Shown here piece after piece: positions 1 to 8,573 of a stretch of 64,000 nt of DNA. Position 1 is the stretch's first letter. Each line of letters starts with the position of its first letter. Source of the DNA: Bacteroidales bacterium (GTDB lineage: Bacteria > Bacteroidota > Bacteroidia > Bacteroidales > Paludibacteraceae); contig SUXD01000001.1 in the NCBI GenBank assembly GCA_015061145.1, positions 62,001 through 126,000 of the forward strand. Direction: 5' to 3'. A program made the translations under genes and the position numbers. The notes under the pieces were generated by a model, which worked only from the letters and a program-made list of their open reading frames with translations, was not told the DNA's origin and searched no databases.

Positions 1-1100
1 CACATGGCGCGTCGCTCATTCTGACGGATGTGTATGGAATCGATTTGTACGGGGCAAGTCTCATTGCATCTGCCGCACATAAGGCAGTTTCGCAACTGTT
101 CTTGCGAGAGCGGCACATGGTGCCGTATGTTGCGGTTCAAGTATGTTGGCTGTATGTCGCGCACTTCGGTGGCGCGTGCCAACTGGCAGTTGTTCACGCA
201 AACGCCGCAGCGCGAGCAAGAGAAAATCTCGGCTTGCGAGAATCCGTCGGTGTTTTTCCGCGAAGGTTTTACTCCGGCGTTACGCATAAAGATAAGCACG
301 GGCTCCGATAGTATGTGCATGTAGCGTGAGAATGGCACGCCGATAAAGAAAATGCCGAGTGTGCATGAGTATATCCACCAGAACGGACCGACGCATTTCA
401 ACAGGTTCTCTTGCGCAATGAATTGCGCAAAGATGTTTCCTAGTGTGCCGGTGAGGAACGATCCCGTGCCGTATGCGCCAGAGGTGATACTTTCAGCTAT
501 CAGTCGGGCAGGAAAGATGCACCATAGCGCTCCCATGGTGATTTTGTCGCCTAATCGTAGTTTGGTGGTGCGTTTCATGCCGAATGTCTTCGAACGAAAA
601 CGCTTGGTGTAGGCTAGGCAGCATCCCGAAAGGATGATGAGCAGCAATAAATCCATCATGAAATCGAAGAATCCTTTTTTGATGCTGAAGTCGATGATGG
701 TTTTGGGCAGTGAATGGCTGCCTTCTGTCTCAAAATATTTAAGAAAGATAGGATAGTGGGGAAGTTCCATGCCTGTGCCGAAGCCTCCGCGTACCATTTT
801 CGCCTCAATGTTGCCGAAAATGATAAGCAAAAACCAACCGAAGGCAAGACTTGTGTGCATGTACCCAAGCAGAAAATTCTGCTTGAAAATACGCAAGTGC
901 AACAAGCATTCTCTTACACATTCTTTCAGCGATGCCCAAATGTTTTGCGGTAGAAACCCTTTCAGTATTTTCCATTGCGAGTCTTCAATTTCGGTAGTCC
1001 ATCTGATGGTTTTGTAGAGCATCACACAGATGAAAAACAGCAGTCCGACATTGAATGGTATAGTGAATAGTGGAAATATGTCAAGAAAATATTTGTACAT
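1..1100 (-). CDS. Membrane-bound iron-sulfur oxidoreductase, HdrE/QmoC/FadF-like (3' end outside window)
   Basis: Read from an ATG at 1098-1100 the frame stays open to the window edge, so at least 366 codons are present and the C-terminus is missing. The N-terminal two thirds hold several hydrophobic segments (around residues 8-28, 80-95, 150-165, 195-215 and 235-255) like a NarI/HdrE cytochrome-type membrane domain. The last visible part has two CxxCxxCxxxC clusters (SCSRCGVCVNNC and NCLMCGRCNETCP), expected to bind two [4Fe-4S] clusters. It is the last visible gene of an Hdr-like operon and begins 10 bases after the preceding ferredoxin-like gene. By analogy with QmoC or FadF it would pass electrons between the soluble Hdr-like subunits and the quinone pool. 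The order membrane domain then ferredoxin fits FadF-type proteins, which may carry a CCG domain beyond the edge. The electron donor is unknown. Confidence 0.75.
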   Translation of the reverse strand, partial: MYKYFLDIFPLFTIPFNVGLLFFICVMLYKTIRWTTEIEDSQWKILKGFLPQNIWASLKECVRECLLHLRIFKQNFLLGYMHTSLAFGWFLLIIFGNIEAKMVRGGFGTGMELPHYPIFLKYFETEGSHSLPKTIIDFSIKKGFFDFMMDLLLLIILSGCCLAYTKRFRSKTFGMKRTTKLRLGDKITMGALWCIFPARLIAESITSGAYGTGSFLTGTLGNIFAQFIAQENLLKCVGPFWWIYSCTLGIFFIGVPFSRYMHILSEPVLIFMRNAGVKPSRKNTDGFSQAEIFSCSRCGVCVNNCQLARATEVRDIQPTYLNRNIRHHVPLSQEQLRNCLMCGRCNETCPVQIDSIHIRQNERRAM

Positions 1101-1110
1101 GATGTTTCTT

Positions 1111-1449
1111 TCAGTTCAGCGGATTCTTGTCAAAATATTGTTTTATGGCGACGATGACGCCACGGGTGTTTACATTGCGCGGACACAGCAGCGTACATTT
1201 GCCGCACAGCATGCATTTGTCAATCTCGTTTTTCACTTCGTTCAGTTGTCCGCGCAGCACCAGCAGGTTGATGCGTCGGAGCGAGAATTTGGTGAAGCTT
1301 CCAGCCGAGCAGGTGGCCGAGCAGGTTCCGCAAGACATGCAGCTGTCAAAAGTCGGTTCTTCCGCCGACAGATAGTTGCTCAGTTCTTTTGAAACCTCGT
1401 CCATGTTGATGGACTTGTCTTTGTTTATCGAAAAGCCGAAATTGTTCAT
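1111..1449 (-). CDS. HdrC-like ferredoxin subunit, two [4Fe-4S] motifs
   Basis: A 112-residue soluble protein with two cysteine motifs, CMSCGTCSATCSAG and CMLCGKCTLLCPRN, as in the HdrC subunit of heterodisulfide reductase and related electron-transfer modules. The start at 1449 is preferred over longer in-frame extensions because it lies just after the stop of the upstream HdrA-like gene at 1457 and removes a non-homologous tail. It probably wires the flavoprotein to the membrane subunit that follows 10 bases later. There is no evidence here for methanogen-type heterodisulfide as substrate; the Hdr label describes fold and gene context only. Confidence 0.8.
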   Translation of the reverse strand: MNNFGFSINKDKSINMDEVSKELSNYLSAEEPTFDSCMSCGTCSATCSAGSFTKFSLRRINLLVLRGQLNEVKNEIDKCMLCGKCTLLCPRNVNTRGVIVAIKQYFDKNPLN

Positions 1450-1456
1450 GTTTTGA

Positions 1457-2485
1457 TCACGATTTTTTTGATGATAGATTTCGGTGAATCTCCAGCGCGG
1501 CAGAGCAGGCATCGGTCAGTGTCTCGCTGATGCTTTTTGCCGATGTGCAGGCGCCAGCTACATATATGCCGTTTACGTTGGTGCGATTTTCGTCGAAATG
1601 ACAGTCGCGTACTTTGATGAAACCGTCTTCGTTGCGTTCAATGCCCAGTCGTTCGAGCAGCGGCAGAGTCGTTTTTCTCGGTTCGAATCCAACCATTAGC
1701 ACCAGCAGGTCCACGGTCATCTTCATAGGGCGACCGACGAGGGTGTCGTCCACTTTCAGATAAATGCGTCGGTCTTGTGTCTCCGAAGCCTCCGACAGTC
1801 GTCCGCGTACAAAACGGACGCGGTGTTGCTGCTGCGCTTCGAGATATAATTGCTCAAATCCTCGTCCGAACATTCTGAGGTCCATGTAGAAGTTGAACAC
1901 TTCCACGCCGGGAATCAGTTCTTTCAACTCTATAGCCTGTTTTACACCTGTTACACAACATATTCTGGAGCAATGCAAGTTGCCGCATTTGGCGTCGCGA
2001 GAGCCTACGCAGTGCACTATTCCGATGCGCTCTGGTGTTTTTCCTTCGGCGGTGAGCACTTTGCCGTTCTTGAACATTCTTTCAAGTTCGGCAGAGGTAA
2101 TGACATTGTTGTAGATGCCGTATCCGTATTCTTCTTTCTTGTATGCGTCGAAGAGATGGTAACCAGTGCAGAATAGCACGGCGTCGGTGGTGATAGGTGT
2201 TTCGTCGGACAGAATAGCAAGGAACGTTCCGTTGGGGTTGCGGCGCAAATCCACTACCGTGCGTTTCAGTCTGATTTCAATCAGCGGATGTTTCACGCCT
2301 TGTAGCAAGTGCGCTATCACTTCTTCGGACGAACGCTTGTTCGGGAAAAGTCTGTCCCATTTTCTGACATGTCCGCCTAAGGTGTCTTTTCGTTCTACAA
2401 TGACAACGGAATGACCTAACGCAGCCAATTCGTGAGCAGCTTCCATACCGGCTATTCCGCCTCCTATTATCAGTATTTTTTTCAT
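1457..2485 (-). CDS. HdrA/QmoA-like FAD-dependent oxidoreductase
   Basis: The 342-residue protein starts MKKILIIGGGIAGMEAA, a dinucleotide-binding Rossmann motif (GxGxxG) for FAD. The middle contains HCVGSRDAKCGNLHCSRICC, the cysteine-rich signature of the HdrA flavin domain. A C-terminal NGIYVAGAC segment is the second FAD contact usual for this superfamily. It lacks the N- and C-terminal ferredoxin domains of full-length methanogen HdrA, so it resembles short QmoA-type proteins. The start at 2485, 14 bases after the HdrB-like stop, is chosen because the glycine-rich motif then sits at the N-terminus. In the operon it is the likely flavin hub of an Hdr/Qmo-like complex. Whether it bifurcates electrons cannot be told from sequence. 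Confidence 0.8.
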   Translation of the reverse strand: MKKILIIGGGIAGMEAAHELAALGHSVVIVERKDTLGGHVRKWDRLFPNKRSSEEVIAHLLQGVKHPLIEIRLKRTVVDLRRNPNGTFLAILSDETPITTDAVLFCTGYHLFDAYKKEEYGYGIYNNVITSAELERMFKNGKVLTAEGKTPERIGIVHCVGSRDAKCGNLHCSRICCVTGVKQAIELKELIPGVEVFNFYMDLRMFGRGFEQLYLEAQQQHRVRFVRGRLSEASETQDRRIYLKVDDTLVGRPMKMTVDLLVLMVGFEPRKTTLPLLERLGIERNEDGFIKVRDCHFDENRTNVNGIYVAGACTSAKSISETLTDACSAALEIHRNLSSKKS

Positions 2486-2499
2486 AAATTGTAGTGTTC

Positions 2500-3567
2500 T
2501 TATATTTTCATTACATTGGGGCAAACCGGTTTGCCTATGTTTTTATTGTCGACGCCGAGAAATTTTTTGGCGGGGTCGTATGCTATACCCATTTTGTCAA
2601 GCAAAGGCTCAACAGACACTTGGTGCATTTGCAGCCCCAAATCCCAAGGGTCAAATCCAAGTACGAGCCCGGCTAATTCTTCGTAGGTGAGTACAGGTAT
2701 TCCATATCCGTTTTCGCCGTATGTCTTGCCTTCCATTTCAGATATCACATATTGCCATCTGTCGAGGAAGTAAGGGCAGCCAGGACAGTTGGTCAGTATA
2801 AAGTCGGGTTTGTATGGTTCCATCGATTCGAATTTCCGTTTGGTGCAAGCTACTGAATATCCTCTGTTGGCCTGAATGAAATATTGTCTGAAACCGAATC
2901 CGCAGCAGGCTCTTCGTTCCGGATAGTCCACCACTTTTCCGCCCCAGCTTTCTATCATGCCGGCAAGTACATAAGGATGTTCGGCGCCGCCGACACCTTT
3001 GCTCGGGAACATTTTTGCATAATGGCATCCGATATGTTCCACACCTCTTAGCGGTTCGCCGGTTTTGGCATTGACAAGCCTGTATTTAGCTTGAGCGTTT
3101 ATCTCATTGCGGAATTTGAAAATGAGGTCGCTGGTGTGCGCTACATTTTCGGGTACATCAAACTCTCTTTTGGAGGCTTTGTACAATATGTCGCGCGTGC
3201 GCTCGAGTTCTTCGGGGAAATGTTTCCATGTTTCCAGCACTTCGCTGTAAACGCCGAACGAGGTGATGCAGGAGGATGTCAGGTTTTTGTATCCGTTTTC
3301 TGTCATCAAGGCAAATTGGCGTGCAACGATGGCTTGTGTAGTGGCAAAAGGCACCACATCGCTGTGGTATCCGATGCCCGAACAGCTGGTGTGGTGTTCG
3401 TTTTCGTAGATGTCTTTGTGCAGTGTGTCGCGTATGATTTTCCAGAAGGTGACTTCGGATGCGGGGAAGAAGTTCTGGCGGATGCAGCTGCGAACGTAGA
3501 AATAATGGTCGTTGGCGATTTCTTTCTGATAATCAGCCCAAATGCGTTGTTTTCCTTCTATTTTCAT
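2500..3567 (-). CDS. HdrB-like cysteine-rich (CCG) subunit
   Basis: A 355-residue protein with a clear C-terminal CCG domain: HIGCHYAKM, then ACCGFGFRQYF, then NCPGCPYFL, the cysteine spacing that binds the non-cubane [4Fe-4S] cluster in HdrB. The N-terminal repeat of the domain is degenerate: CSGIG replaces CCG and SSCITS lacks the last cysteine, so probably only one catalytic cluster is formed. It overlaps the upstream ferredoxin-like gene by four bases (ATGA), implying translational coupling. HdrB-type subunits carry the thiol/disulfide or acceptor site, so this is the likely catalytic subunit; its substrate is not predictable. Confidence 0.8.
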   Translation of the reverse strand: MKIEGKQRIWADYQKEIANDHYFYVRSCIRQNFFPASEVTFWKIIRDTLHKDIYENEHHTSCSGIGYHSDVVPFATTQAIVARQFALMTENGYKNLTSSCITSFGVYSEVLETWKHFPEELERTRDILYKASKREFDVPENVAHTSDLIFKFRNEINAQAKYRLVNAKTGEPLRGVEHIGCHYAKMFPSKGVGGAEHPYVLAGMIESWGGKVVDYPERRACCGFGFRQYFIQANRGYSVACTKRKFESMEPYKPDFILTNCPGCPYFLDRWQYVISEMEGKTYGENGYGIPVLTYEELAGLVLGFDPWDLGLQMHQVSVEPLLDKMGIAYDPAKKFLGVDNKNIGKPVCPNVMKI

Positions 3568-4271
3568 AATGTGTGTTCTTTCTTCGTTTGGGTGAATATC
3601 TCATTAAAATATTCACACTCAGTAGTCTCATCGAATTGCAGTCCCATCTCAGCTGCTTTTTGCGCCGAGAATTTCTCGATGTTTTCAAAAAGTTCTGTTC
3701 CGCCTGAGAGATCGAAAATTTTCTTTATTTCGTCAAGTGTTTCTTGAGGAATGTCGCGTAAGGGGCCGGTTCCGGTGCCTTTGTAATTTGCTCCAACGCG
3801 TTTCATTACCTCCTGTCGGTTTTCGTATATCCATTCCCATACCGGACCGGCTTCGGGGTGCCGTTCGGGTTTCACGGTGTCGATGTACACGCAGTAGCCT
3901 GTACGTACGATGTTGTCTCCAATAGCACGTTTCAGTGCCAACTGTTGCCGTCCTTTTTCTGATTCTACAAAAAGTCCAGTCTCTTGCGACAGTTTGCGCA
4001 GCGCCATGATGAGCAAACCGACGGTGTTGCCACGAGGACATCTGGTAGCGCACGAAAGACATTCGCCGCAATACCATATTTTGTCGCTTTTCAGCAGTTC
4101 CTCCAGCTGATTTTCGTCTTGGCATTGCACGGTTTCAATGATTTCGAGCGGGTCGTATTTATAAAAAGAGGCGGCAGGGCATATTGCAGAGCAAGTGCCG
4201 CAATTGATGCACGCTTTCAACGATTCGTGGTAGCGCACATCTTTTTTGAGCATGTCATATAGTTTCCCCAT
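3564..4271 (-). CDS. HdrC-like 4Fe-4S protein, first gene of the Hdr-like operon
   Basis: A 235-residue protein with two ferredoxin motifs near the N-terminus, ACINCGTCSAICPAAS and WYCGECLSCATRCPRG, followed by an alpha-helical region of about 150 residues without further cysteine clusters. The reading frame extends to 4310, but a promoter element (complement of 4292-4299) lies inside that extension, so the start MGKLYDML at 4271 is chosen. It heads the minus-strand operon and overlaps the HdrB-like gene by four bases. The operon therefore encodes two different HdrC-like electron-transfer proteins, HdrB, a short HdrA and a membrane subunit. Confidence 0.8.
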   Translation of the reverse strand: MGKLYDMLKKDVRYHESLKACINCGTCSAICPAASFYKYDPLEIIETVQCQDENQLEELLKSDKIWYCGECLSCATRCPRGNTVGLLIMALRKLSQETGLFVESEKGRQQLALKRAIGDNIVRTGYCVYIDTVKPERHPEAGPVWEWIYENRQEVMKRVGANYKGTGTGPLRDIPQETLDEIKKIFDLSGGTELFENIEKFSAQKAAEMGLQFDETTECEYFNEIFTQTKKEHTL

Positions 4272-4291
4272 CTTGCGTTTTTTGGATTTTT

Positions 4292-4299
4292 CAAAGATA
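4292..4299 (-). promoter_or_regulatory. Promoter -7 element of the Hdr-like operon
   Basis: On the minus strand the sequence reads TATCTTTG, an exact match to the Bacteroidota -7 consensus TAnnTTTG. It lies 20 bases upstream of the chosen start of the first operon gene. No good TTG at -33 is visible. Confidence 0.6.
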
Positions 4300-4649
4300 C
4301 AAAATTTCATTGAAAATCATTCTACTCGCAGCGAAGTTTTTAAGAAATTTTGGGAAGATGAGAAAAATGCGAGGAGGAGGCCTCTTTCTTGAAAAATTAA
4401 TGTGAATAATGTTTTTTTATTATTTTTTTAAAATTTTATTTATCTGATATTCAGATTTTTATAAAAAAAATCATTATTTTTTTATTTTTAGATTAAACTT
4501 TTTGCACTTTGTTTCGTCATACAAATGAATCAAAGGAAAGGACATGTTATTTTCGTGTGTTTTCAAGCATTCCTCTTTCGGAGATTCTTTTTTTCATAAG
4601 CAAATGATTTTTGGTTTTTTAGAATTCGTAATTCATTGAAAACACATGT
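4300..4649. other. AT-rich intergenic region with no recognisable gene
   Basis: About 350 bases between the Hdr-like operon and the trp operon terminator, dominated by T- and A-runs, especially 4400-4500. No open frame with coding character is seen on either strand. A short inverted repeat ATCTGA-TAT-TCAGAT sits at 4442-4456 and could be a protein-binding site or chance in AT-rich DNA. Confidence 0.5.
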
Positions 4650-4680
4650 GCTCCGTCCCAATCGGGACGGAGCTTTTTTA
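4650..4680. terminator. Rho-independent terminator after trpA
   Basis: A perfect 10-bp stem, 4650-4659 paired with 4664-4673, with a four-base loop. On the plus strand it is followed by T6; on the minus strand, the direction of trp transcription, it is preceded by A-rich sequence and followed by a weaker T-rich stretch. It probably ends the trp operon, although the better U-tract faces the plus strand. Confidence 0.75.
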
Positions 4681-4702
4681 TGATAGCCTTCTTTGAAACA
4701 GT

Positions 4703-5479
4703 TTATTCCCCTAAAGCTGCGAACAGGCGTTCTGCCGCTTGGGCAGCATTCCCGTTTTCTTCGTCGAGCAATTGTACGAATTTTGAACCTATGATTGCTC
4801 CGTTGGCGTTGGCGCATGCGCTTTCAAAAGTTTGTTTGTTGCTGATGCCGAAGCCTATCATTGTAGGGTTTTTCAGGTGCATGGCATGTACTTTGTTAAA
4901 GTACCGCTGTTTTTGCTCGTCGAACGATTTTTGAGCACCGGTGGTGGCGGCTGACGATACCATGTAGATGAATCCGTTCGTATTTTCGTCAATCAGGCGT
5001 ATCCGCTCTTCGCTCGTTTCGGGGGTGATGAGCATAATGATGCGTAGGTCATATTTCTCGGCAATAGGTTTGAATTCATTCTGATAATCGGCAAATGGCA
5101 GGTCGGGGATGATGACGCCGTCGATGCCTATTGCCTGGCATTTTTTACAGAAATTCTCGAATCCGTATTGAATGATAGGGTTCAGGTATCCCATCATGAC
5201 GAGCGGGATGTTCACGCTTTCGCGTATGTTTTCGAGCTGGGCGAAGAGTTTTTTGAGACTCATGCCGTTTTTAAGGGCTTTGGTGGTAGCCGATTGTATG
5301 ATGGGACCATCTGCCATGGGGTCGCTGAATGGAATGCCGATTTCTATCATGCCCACTCCTTTCTTCTCGAGGGTTTTGATAATTTCTGCGGTGTTTCCCA
5401 ATACGGGTGCTCCGGCACAGAAGTACAGACTGAGCAGTTTTTGCGGATTTTTACTGAAAAGTTGGTTGATTCTATTCAT
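4703..5479 (-). CDS. trpA: Tryptophan synthase alpha chain
   Basis: Cleaves indole-3-glycerol phosphate to indole and glyceraldehyde 3-phosphate; indole is channelled to TrpB. The 258-residue protein has the usual TIM-barrel length and the signature [17 protein letters not shown], giving catalytic acids Glu46 and Asp57. The C-terminal GFGISN segment is the usual phosphate-binding turn. It is the last gene of the trp operon and its start overlaps the end of trpF by 8 bases, so the two are translationally coupled. A terminator hairpin follows 23 bases after the stop. Confidence 0.97.
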   Translation of the reverse strand: MNRINQLFSKNPQKLLSLYFCAGAPVLGNTAEIIKTLEKKGVGMIEIGIPFSDPMADGPIIQSATTKALKNGMSLKKLFAQLENIRESVNIPLVMMGYLNPIIQYGFENFCKKCQAIGIDGVIIPDLPFADYQNEFKPIAEKYDLRIIMLITPETSEERIRLIDENTNGFIYMVSSAATTGAQKSFDEQKQRYFNKVHAMHLKNPTMIGFGISNKQTFESACANANGAIIGSKFVQLLDEENGNAAQAAERLFAALGE

Positions 5480-6116
5480 GATTTCTGATTTTTAGTATAA
5501 ATGATTTTAATTTTTCAATGTCTTTTACTGCAGGTGCGGTCTCGAATTTTGAGTTGATGTCCACTCCTGCGAATCTTGGATGCAGCATGACGGTTTTAAT
5601 TTGTTCGGCGTTTTCAGGACCGATGCCGCCGCTTAGCAAGAAAGGTGTCTCTCCTGTATATTCATCGATGAGTTTCCAGTCGAAAGCTTTGCCGTTTCCG
5701 CCTCTTTGCTGTCCTTTGGTGTCGAAAAGGAAAAAATCACAATGATTTTCATAATTTTCGGTTTGTTTCAGGTCGTCGCTTGCGGCTATCCCGAATGCTT
5801 TGATAAGTGAAACGCTGTTGCCGTTTTGTCTCAATGCCGTTCTTAACTTTTCGCAAAAGACAGGCGATTCGTCGCCGTGCAGTTGAATGCCGTGCAAGTG
5901 GTATTCTTTTTGCTTGTGAACGATTTCTTCAATTGTGGCGTTCACAAATACACCGATTTTCTTCTTCCGTTGGGGCATGTACGACGGCATTTGCGCAACA
6001 TGGCGCTTTGATTCGGGATAAAAGATGAATCCCATCCAATCGAAATCCAGCGAATCAGCATTGCGGATATTTTCGCTGTTGCGCATGCCGCATACTTTTA
6101 TGATGAATTGGTTCAT
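5472..6116 (-). CDS. trpF: Phosphoribosylanthranilate isomerase
   Basis: Catalyses the Amadori rearrangement of N-(5'-phosphoribosyl)anthranilate to CdRP in tryptophan synthesis. The 214-residue protein has the N-terminal KVCGMRN motif with catalytic Cys9, the GIQLHGDE segment, and [11 protein letters not shown] and GVDINSKFE near the C-terminus with the catalytic Asp. It lies between trpC (6-base gap) and trpA (8-base overlap). Confidence 0.96.
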   Translation of the reverse strand: MNQFIIKVCGMRNSENIRNADSLDFDWMGFIFYPESKRHVAQMPSYMPQRKKKIGVFVNATIEEIVHKQKEYHLHGIQLHGDESPVFCEKLRTALRQNGNSVSLIKAFGIAASDDLKQTENYENHCDFFLFDTKGQQRGGNGKAFDWKLIDEYTGETPFLLSGGIGPENAEQIKTVMLHPRFAGVDINSKFETAPAVKDIEKLKSFILKIRNHE

Positions 6117-6122
6117 TTTTTT

Positions 6123-6923
6123 TCAGTTTTCAATTTGTTGTATAAACCTTTGTAACGCTTTGCCGGGATTGTCTTCTTTCATAAAGTTTTCTCCGATAAG
6201 GAATCCTTTGTAGCCGACTTTGCGGAGCGATTTCACCATGTCGGGCGAACTGATGCCGCTTTCGCTGACAAGTGTAAATTCTTTCGGCAGTTTGTCAATA
6301 ATGTCGAATGACTTTTTCACATCCGTGTGGAACGAACCAAGATTGCGGTTGTTCACGCCCAGCATGTCTGTTTCTGGCGACAGGTAGTCCAATTCTTTTT
6401 CGTCGTGAATTTCCAGTAGCACTTCCAATCCCAGCAGATGCGCCTGATGCAGCAAATGGCGACAAGTGTCTTTTGTAAGACATGCGGCGATGAGCAGCAC
6501 GGCATTTGCACCTGCTTTGCGCGCTTCCCACAGCTGATATTCGTCAATAATGAAATCTTTGCGAAGTATGGGTATGTGAATGTCGTCGCGCACTTTCTCG
6601 ATGAATCCAAGGTTGCCGCCGAAATAGTCGCGGTCGGTGAGTATGGAAATGGCAGAAGCGCCATTTTTGGCGTAGGCAGGTGCAATTTCTTCGACGCTTG
6701 AATTTTCGTGAATCCAGCCTTTTGACGGCGATTTTCGCTTGAATTCGCTGATGATGCCAGAATGGCTTTTCTCCAAACTTTCTTTCATTGAAAATTTTGG
6801 CATTCTTTCTTTGCTTATAATGTCATCCACAATTTTTTGCAAGGCATTGAGTGGCATCTGCGCCTTGCTGATTTCCACTTCCTGCCGTTTTGTGCGGATG
6901 ATGCGGTCTAAAATGTCTTCCAT
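6123..6923 (-). CDS. trpC: Indole-3-glycerol phosphate synthase
   Basis: Closes the indole ring of CdRP to give indole-3-glycerol phosphate. The protein is 266 residues when started at MEDILDRII (6923), just after the trpD stop; the longer frame to 7010 overlaps trpD and has no family homology. Visible family motifs are EFKRKSPSKGWI with the active-site Lys, ILRKDFIIDEYQ, LLEIHDEKEL, GVNNRNL and LVSESGIS. Separate trpC and trpF genes here contrast with the fused TrpCF of enterobacteria. Confidence 0.96.
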   Translation of the reverse strand: MEDILDRIIRTKRQEVEISKAQMPLNALQKIVDDIISKERMPKFSMKESLEKSHSGIISEFKRKSPSKGWIHENSSVEEIAPAYAKNGASAISILTDRDYFGGNLGFIEKVRDDIHIPILRKDFIIDEYQLWEARKAGANAVLLIAACLTKDTCRHLLHQAHLLGLEVLLEIHDEKELDYLSPETDMLGVNNRNLGSFHTDVKKSFDIIDKLPKEFTLVSESGISSPDMVKSLRKVGYKGFLIGENFMKEDNPGKALQRFIQQIEN

Positions 6924-6928
6924 AGCGT

Positions 6929-7933
6929 TTATTTGTTGAGGTCGATGTATCTTTGCAGCACTTGTGCGGCTTTCCCGCTTTTCAACGATTCGTCGGCAAT
7001 GGCGATGCAATCTTCAATCTCTTTTTCGGGCTCCATTACCTGTATGGCGAAGGCGGCGTTGGCTATGACGGCGTTGTTTTGCGCTTCGGTTCCTTTGCCA
7101 GTCAGCACATTGTCAAATATCCTTTTGGCGTCTTCTGCAGTTTCTCCGCCGAAAAGTTCGCTTTGCGCGGCTGTTTTCATGCCGATTTCCTTGGGTGTAT
7201 AAATGCGTTCGCTGTGGTTGGTGATGACCTTAAAGTCGGAAGTGAGTGAAATTTCGTCGTATCCGTCGGTGCTGGTTACAATGCCGAATTGTATTCCCAT
7301 TCGTTGGTAAACCTGCTGATAGAGCCTCATTTGCGCCAGATTGGCTACTCCGAGCAGTTGGTGATTTGGGCGGCAAGGATTGACTAACGGTCCGAGCAGG
7401 TTGAAACACGAGGCGGTGCCCAAGGCGCCGATTTGTTTGCGTGCAGGTGCCGCCGATTTCATGCCGTTGGCAAAGAGCGGAGCATGCAGGTAGACGAATC
7501 CGCATGTCTCCAAGCAATGTTTCAAGTGGGAGTTGTCGTTGTTGAACTTGATGCCATGCGCTTCCAATACATTGCTTGCCCCCGAAACGCTCGATGCGGC
7601 ATAATTGCCGTGTTTGGTGACTTTGTATCCTGCTCCTGCAACAACGAAACATGCAGCTGTTGATATGTTGAAAGTGTTTTTCCCGTCGCCGCCGGTGCCC
7701 ACAATGTCTATCGTGTCGTATGGCGTAAAGTCGATGGCTTTTCCGGTGGCCAGCAATCCGTCTCGTAATCCCAGTATTTCATCAACTGATACGCCGCGCA
7801 TCTGTATTCCCGTCAGAATGGCTGAAATCTGTTCGTCGCTGTATTTGCTTTCAGTTATCTCTATCAGCAGTTCTTTGGCTTCCGCTCTGCTGAATTTCTC
7901 TTGAGATGTTATTTTTCTTAAAATGTTTTCCAT
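6929..7933 (-). CDS. trpD: Anthranilate phosphoribosyltransferase
   Basis: Transfers the phosphoribosyl group of PRPP to anthranilate. The 334-residue protein is of normal length and has the PRPP-binding glycine motif GTGGDGKNTFNIST, followed by KHGNYAASS and the NLLGPLVNP segment conserved in the family. It is free-standing, not fused to TrpG. It sits 50 bases after trpG and 5 bases before trpC. Confidence 0.97.
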   Translation of the reverse strand: MENILRKITSQEKFSRAEAKELLIEITESKYSDEQISAILTGIQMRGVSVDEILGLRDGLLATGKAIDFTPYDTIDIVGTGGDGKNTFNISTAACFVVAGAGYKVTKHGNYAASSVSGASNVLEAHGIKFNNDNSHLKHCLETCGFVYLHAPLFANGMKSAAPARKQIGALGTASCFNLLGPLVNPCRPNHQLLGVANLAQMRLYQQVYQRMGIQFGIVTSTDGYDEISLTSDFKVITNHSERIYTPKEIGMKTAAQSELFGGETAEDAKRIFDNVLTGKGTEAQNNAVIANAAFAIQVMEPEKEIEDCIAIADESLKSGKAAQVLQRYIDLNK

Positions 7934-7983
7934 GTTCTTCGGTTTTTAAATTGAATGAGTTTAAACGGTTGGAAATTAAACAA

Positions 7984-8556
7984 TTAAAAATTTTCTTTTC
8001 CCACCCAGTTTGTAATTATATTCTTCCCTTCGGGTGTCAATACCGATTCAGGGTGAAACTGTACGCCCCTTATGTCGTATTGCTTGTGTCGCAACGCCAT
8101 TACTTGTCCTTCTTCGCTGATGGCGGTAATTTCAAGGCATTCGGGAATGGAATCCGCTTCTACGACCCATGAGTGGTAGCGTCCGACGGCTATTTCGGAC
8201 GGAATACCCTTGAAAAGGTAATCTTCTTTGATGATTTGAATGGTCGACTGCACACCGTGAAACACTTTGTCGAGGTTTACGAGTTTTCCGCCGAAAAACT
8301 CTCCGATAGCCTGTTCGCCGAGACAGATGCCGAGAATCGGCTTCTTGCCGGCGTATTCGGCGATTACCTGCATGAGCAGTCCTGCTTCTGACGGGATGCC
8401 AGGACCTGGACTTAGCATGATTTTGTCGAAAGGACGGAGATCTTCGAGTTTAAACTTGTCGTTTCGGTAAACTGTGATTTCCGCTCCCGATTCTTTTAAG
8501 AGATGATGTAAGTTATAAGTGAAACTGTCGTAGTTGTCTATTAGTGCTATTTTCAT
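7984..8556 (-). CDS. trpG: Anthranilate synthase glutamine amidotransferase component
   Basis: Supplies ammonia from glutamine to TrpE. The 190-residue class I amidotransferase has the nucleophile Cys78 in GICLGEQ and the His168/Glu170 pair in QFHPES. The residue after CLG is Glu rather than the common His; that position is not part of the catalytic triad, so activity is expected. It could also serve p-aminobenzoate synthase, as in some bacteria, but its place directly after trpE supports the tryptophan role. Confidence 0.95.
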   Translation of the reverse strand: MKIALIDNYDSFTYNLHHLLKESGAEITVYRNDKFKLEDLRPFDKIMLSPGPGIPSEAGLLMQVIAEYAGKKPILGICLGEQAIGEFFGGKLVNLDKVFHGVQSTIQIIKEDYLFKGIPSEIAVGRYHSWVVEADSIPECLEITAISEEGQVMALRHKQYDIRGVQFHPESVLTPEGKNIITNWVGKENF

Positions 8557-8573
8557 AATTGTCGATTTTTGCG

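Noticed and set aside
8319-8327. TrpG inactivation because the CLGHQ motif reads CLGEQ.
   Set aside because: The changed residue is outside the Cys-His-Glu triad, which is intact (Cys78, His168, Glu170).
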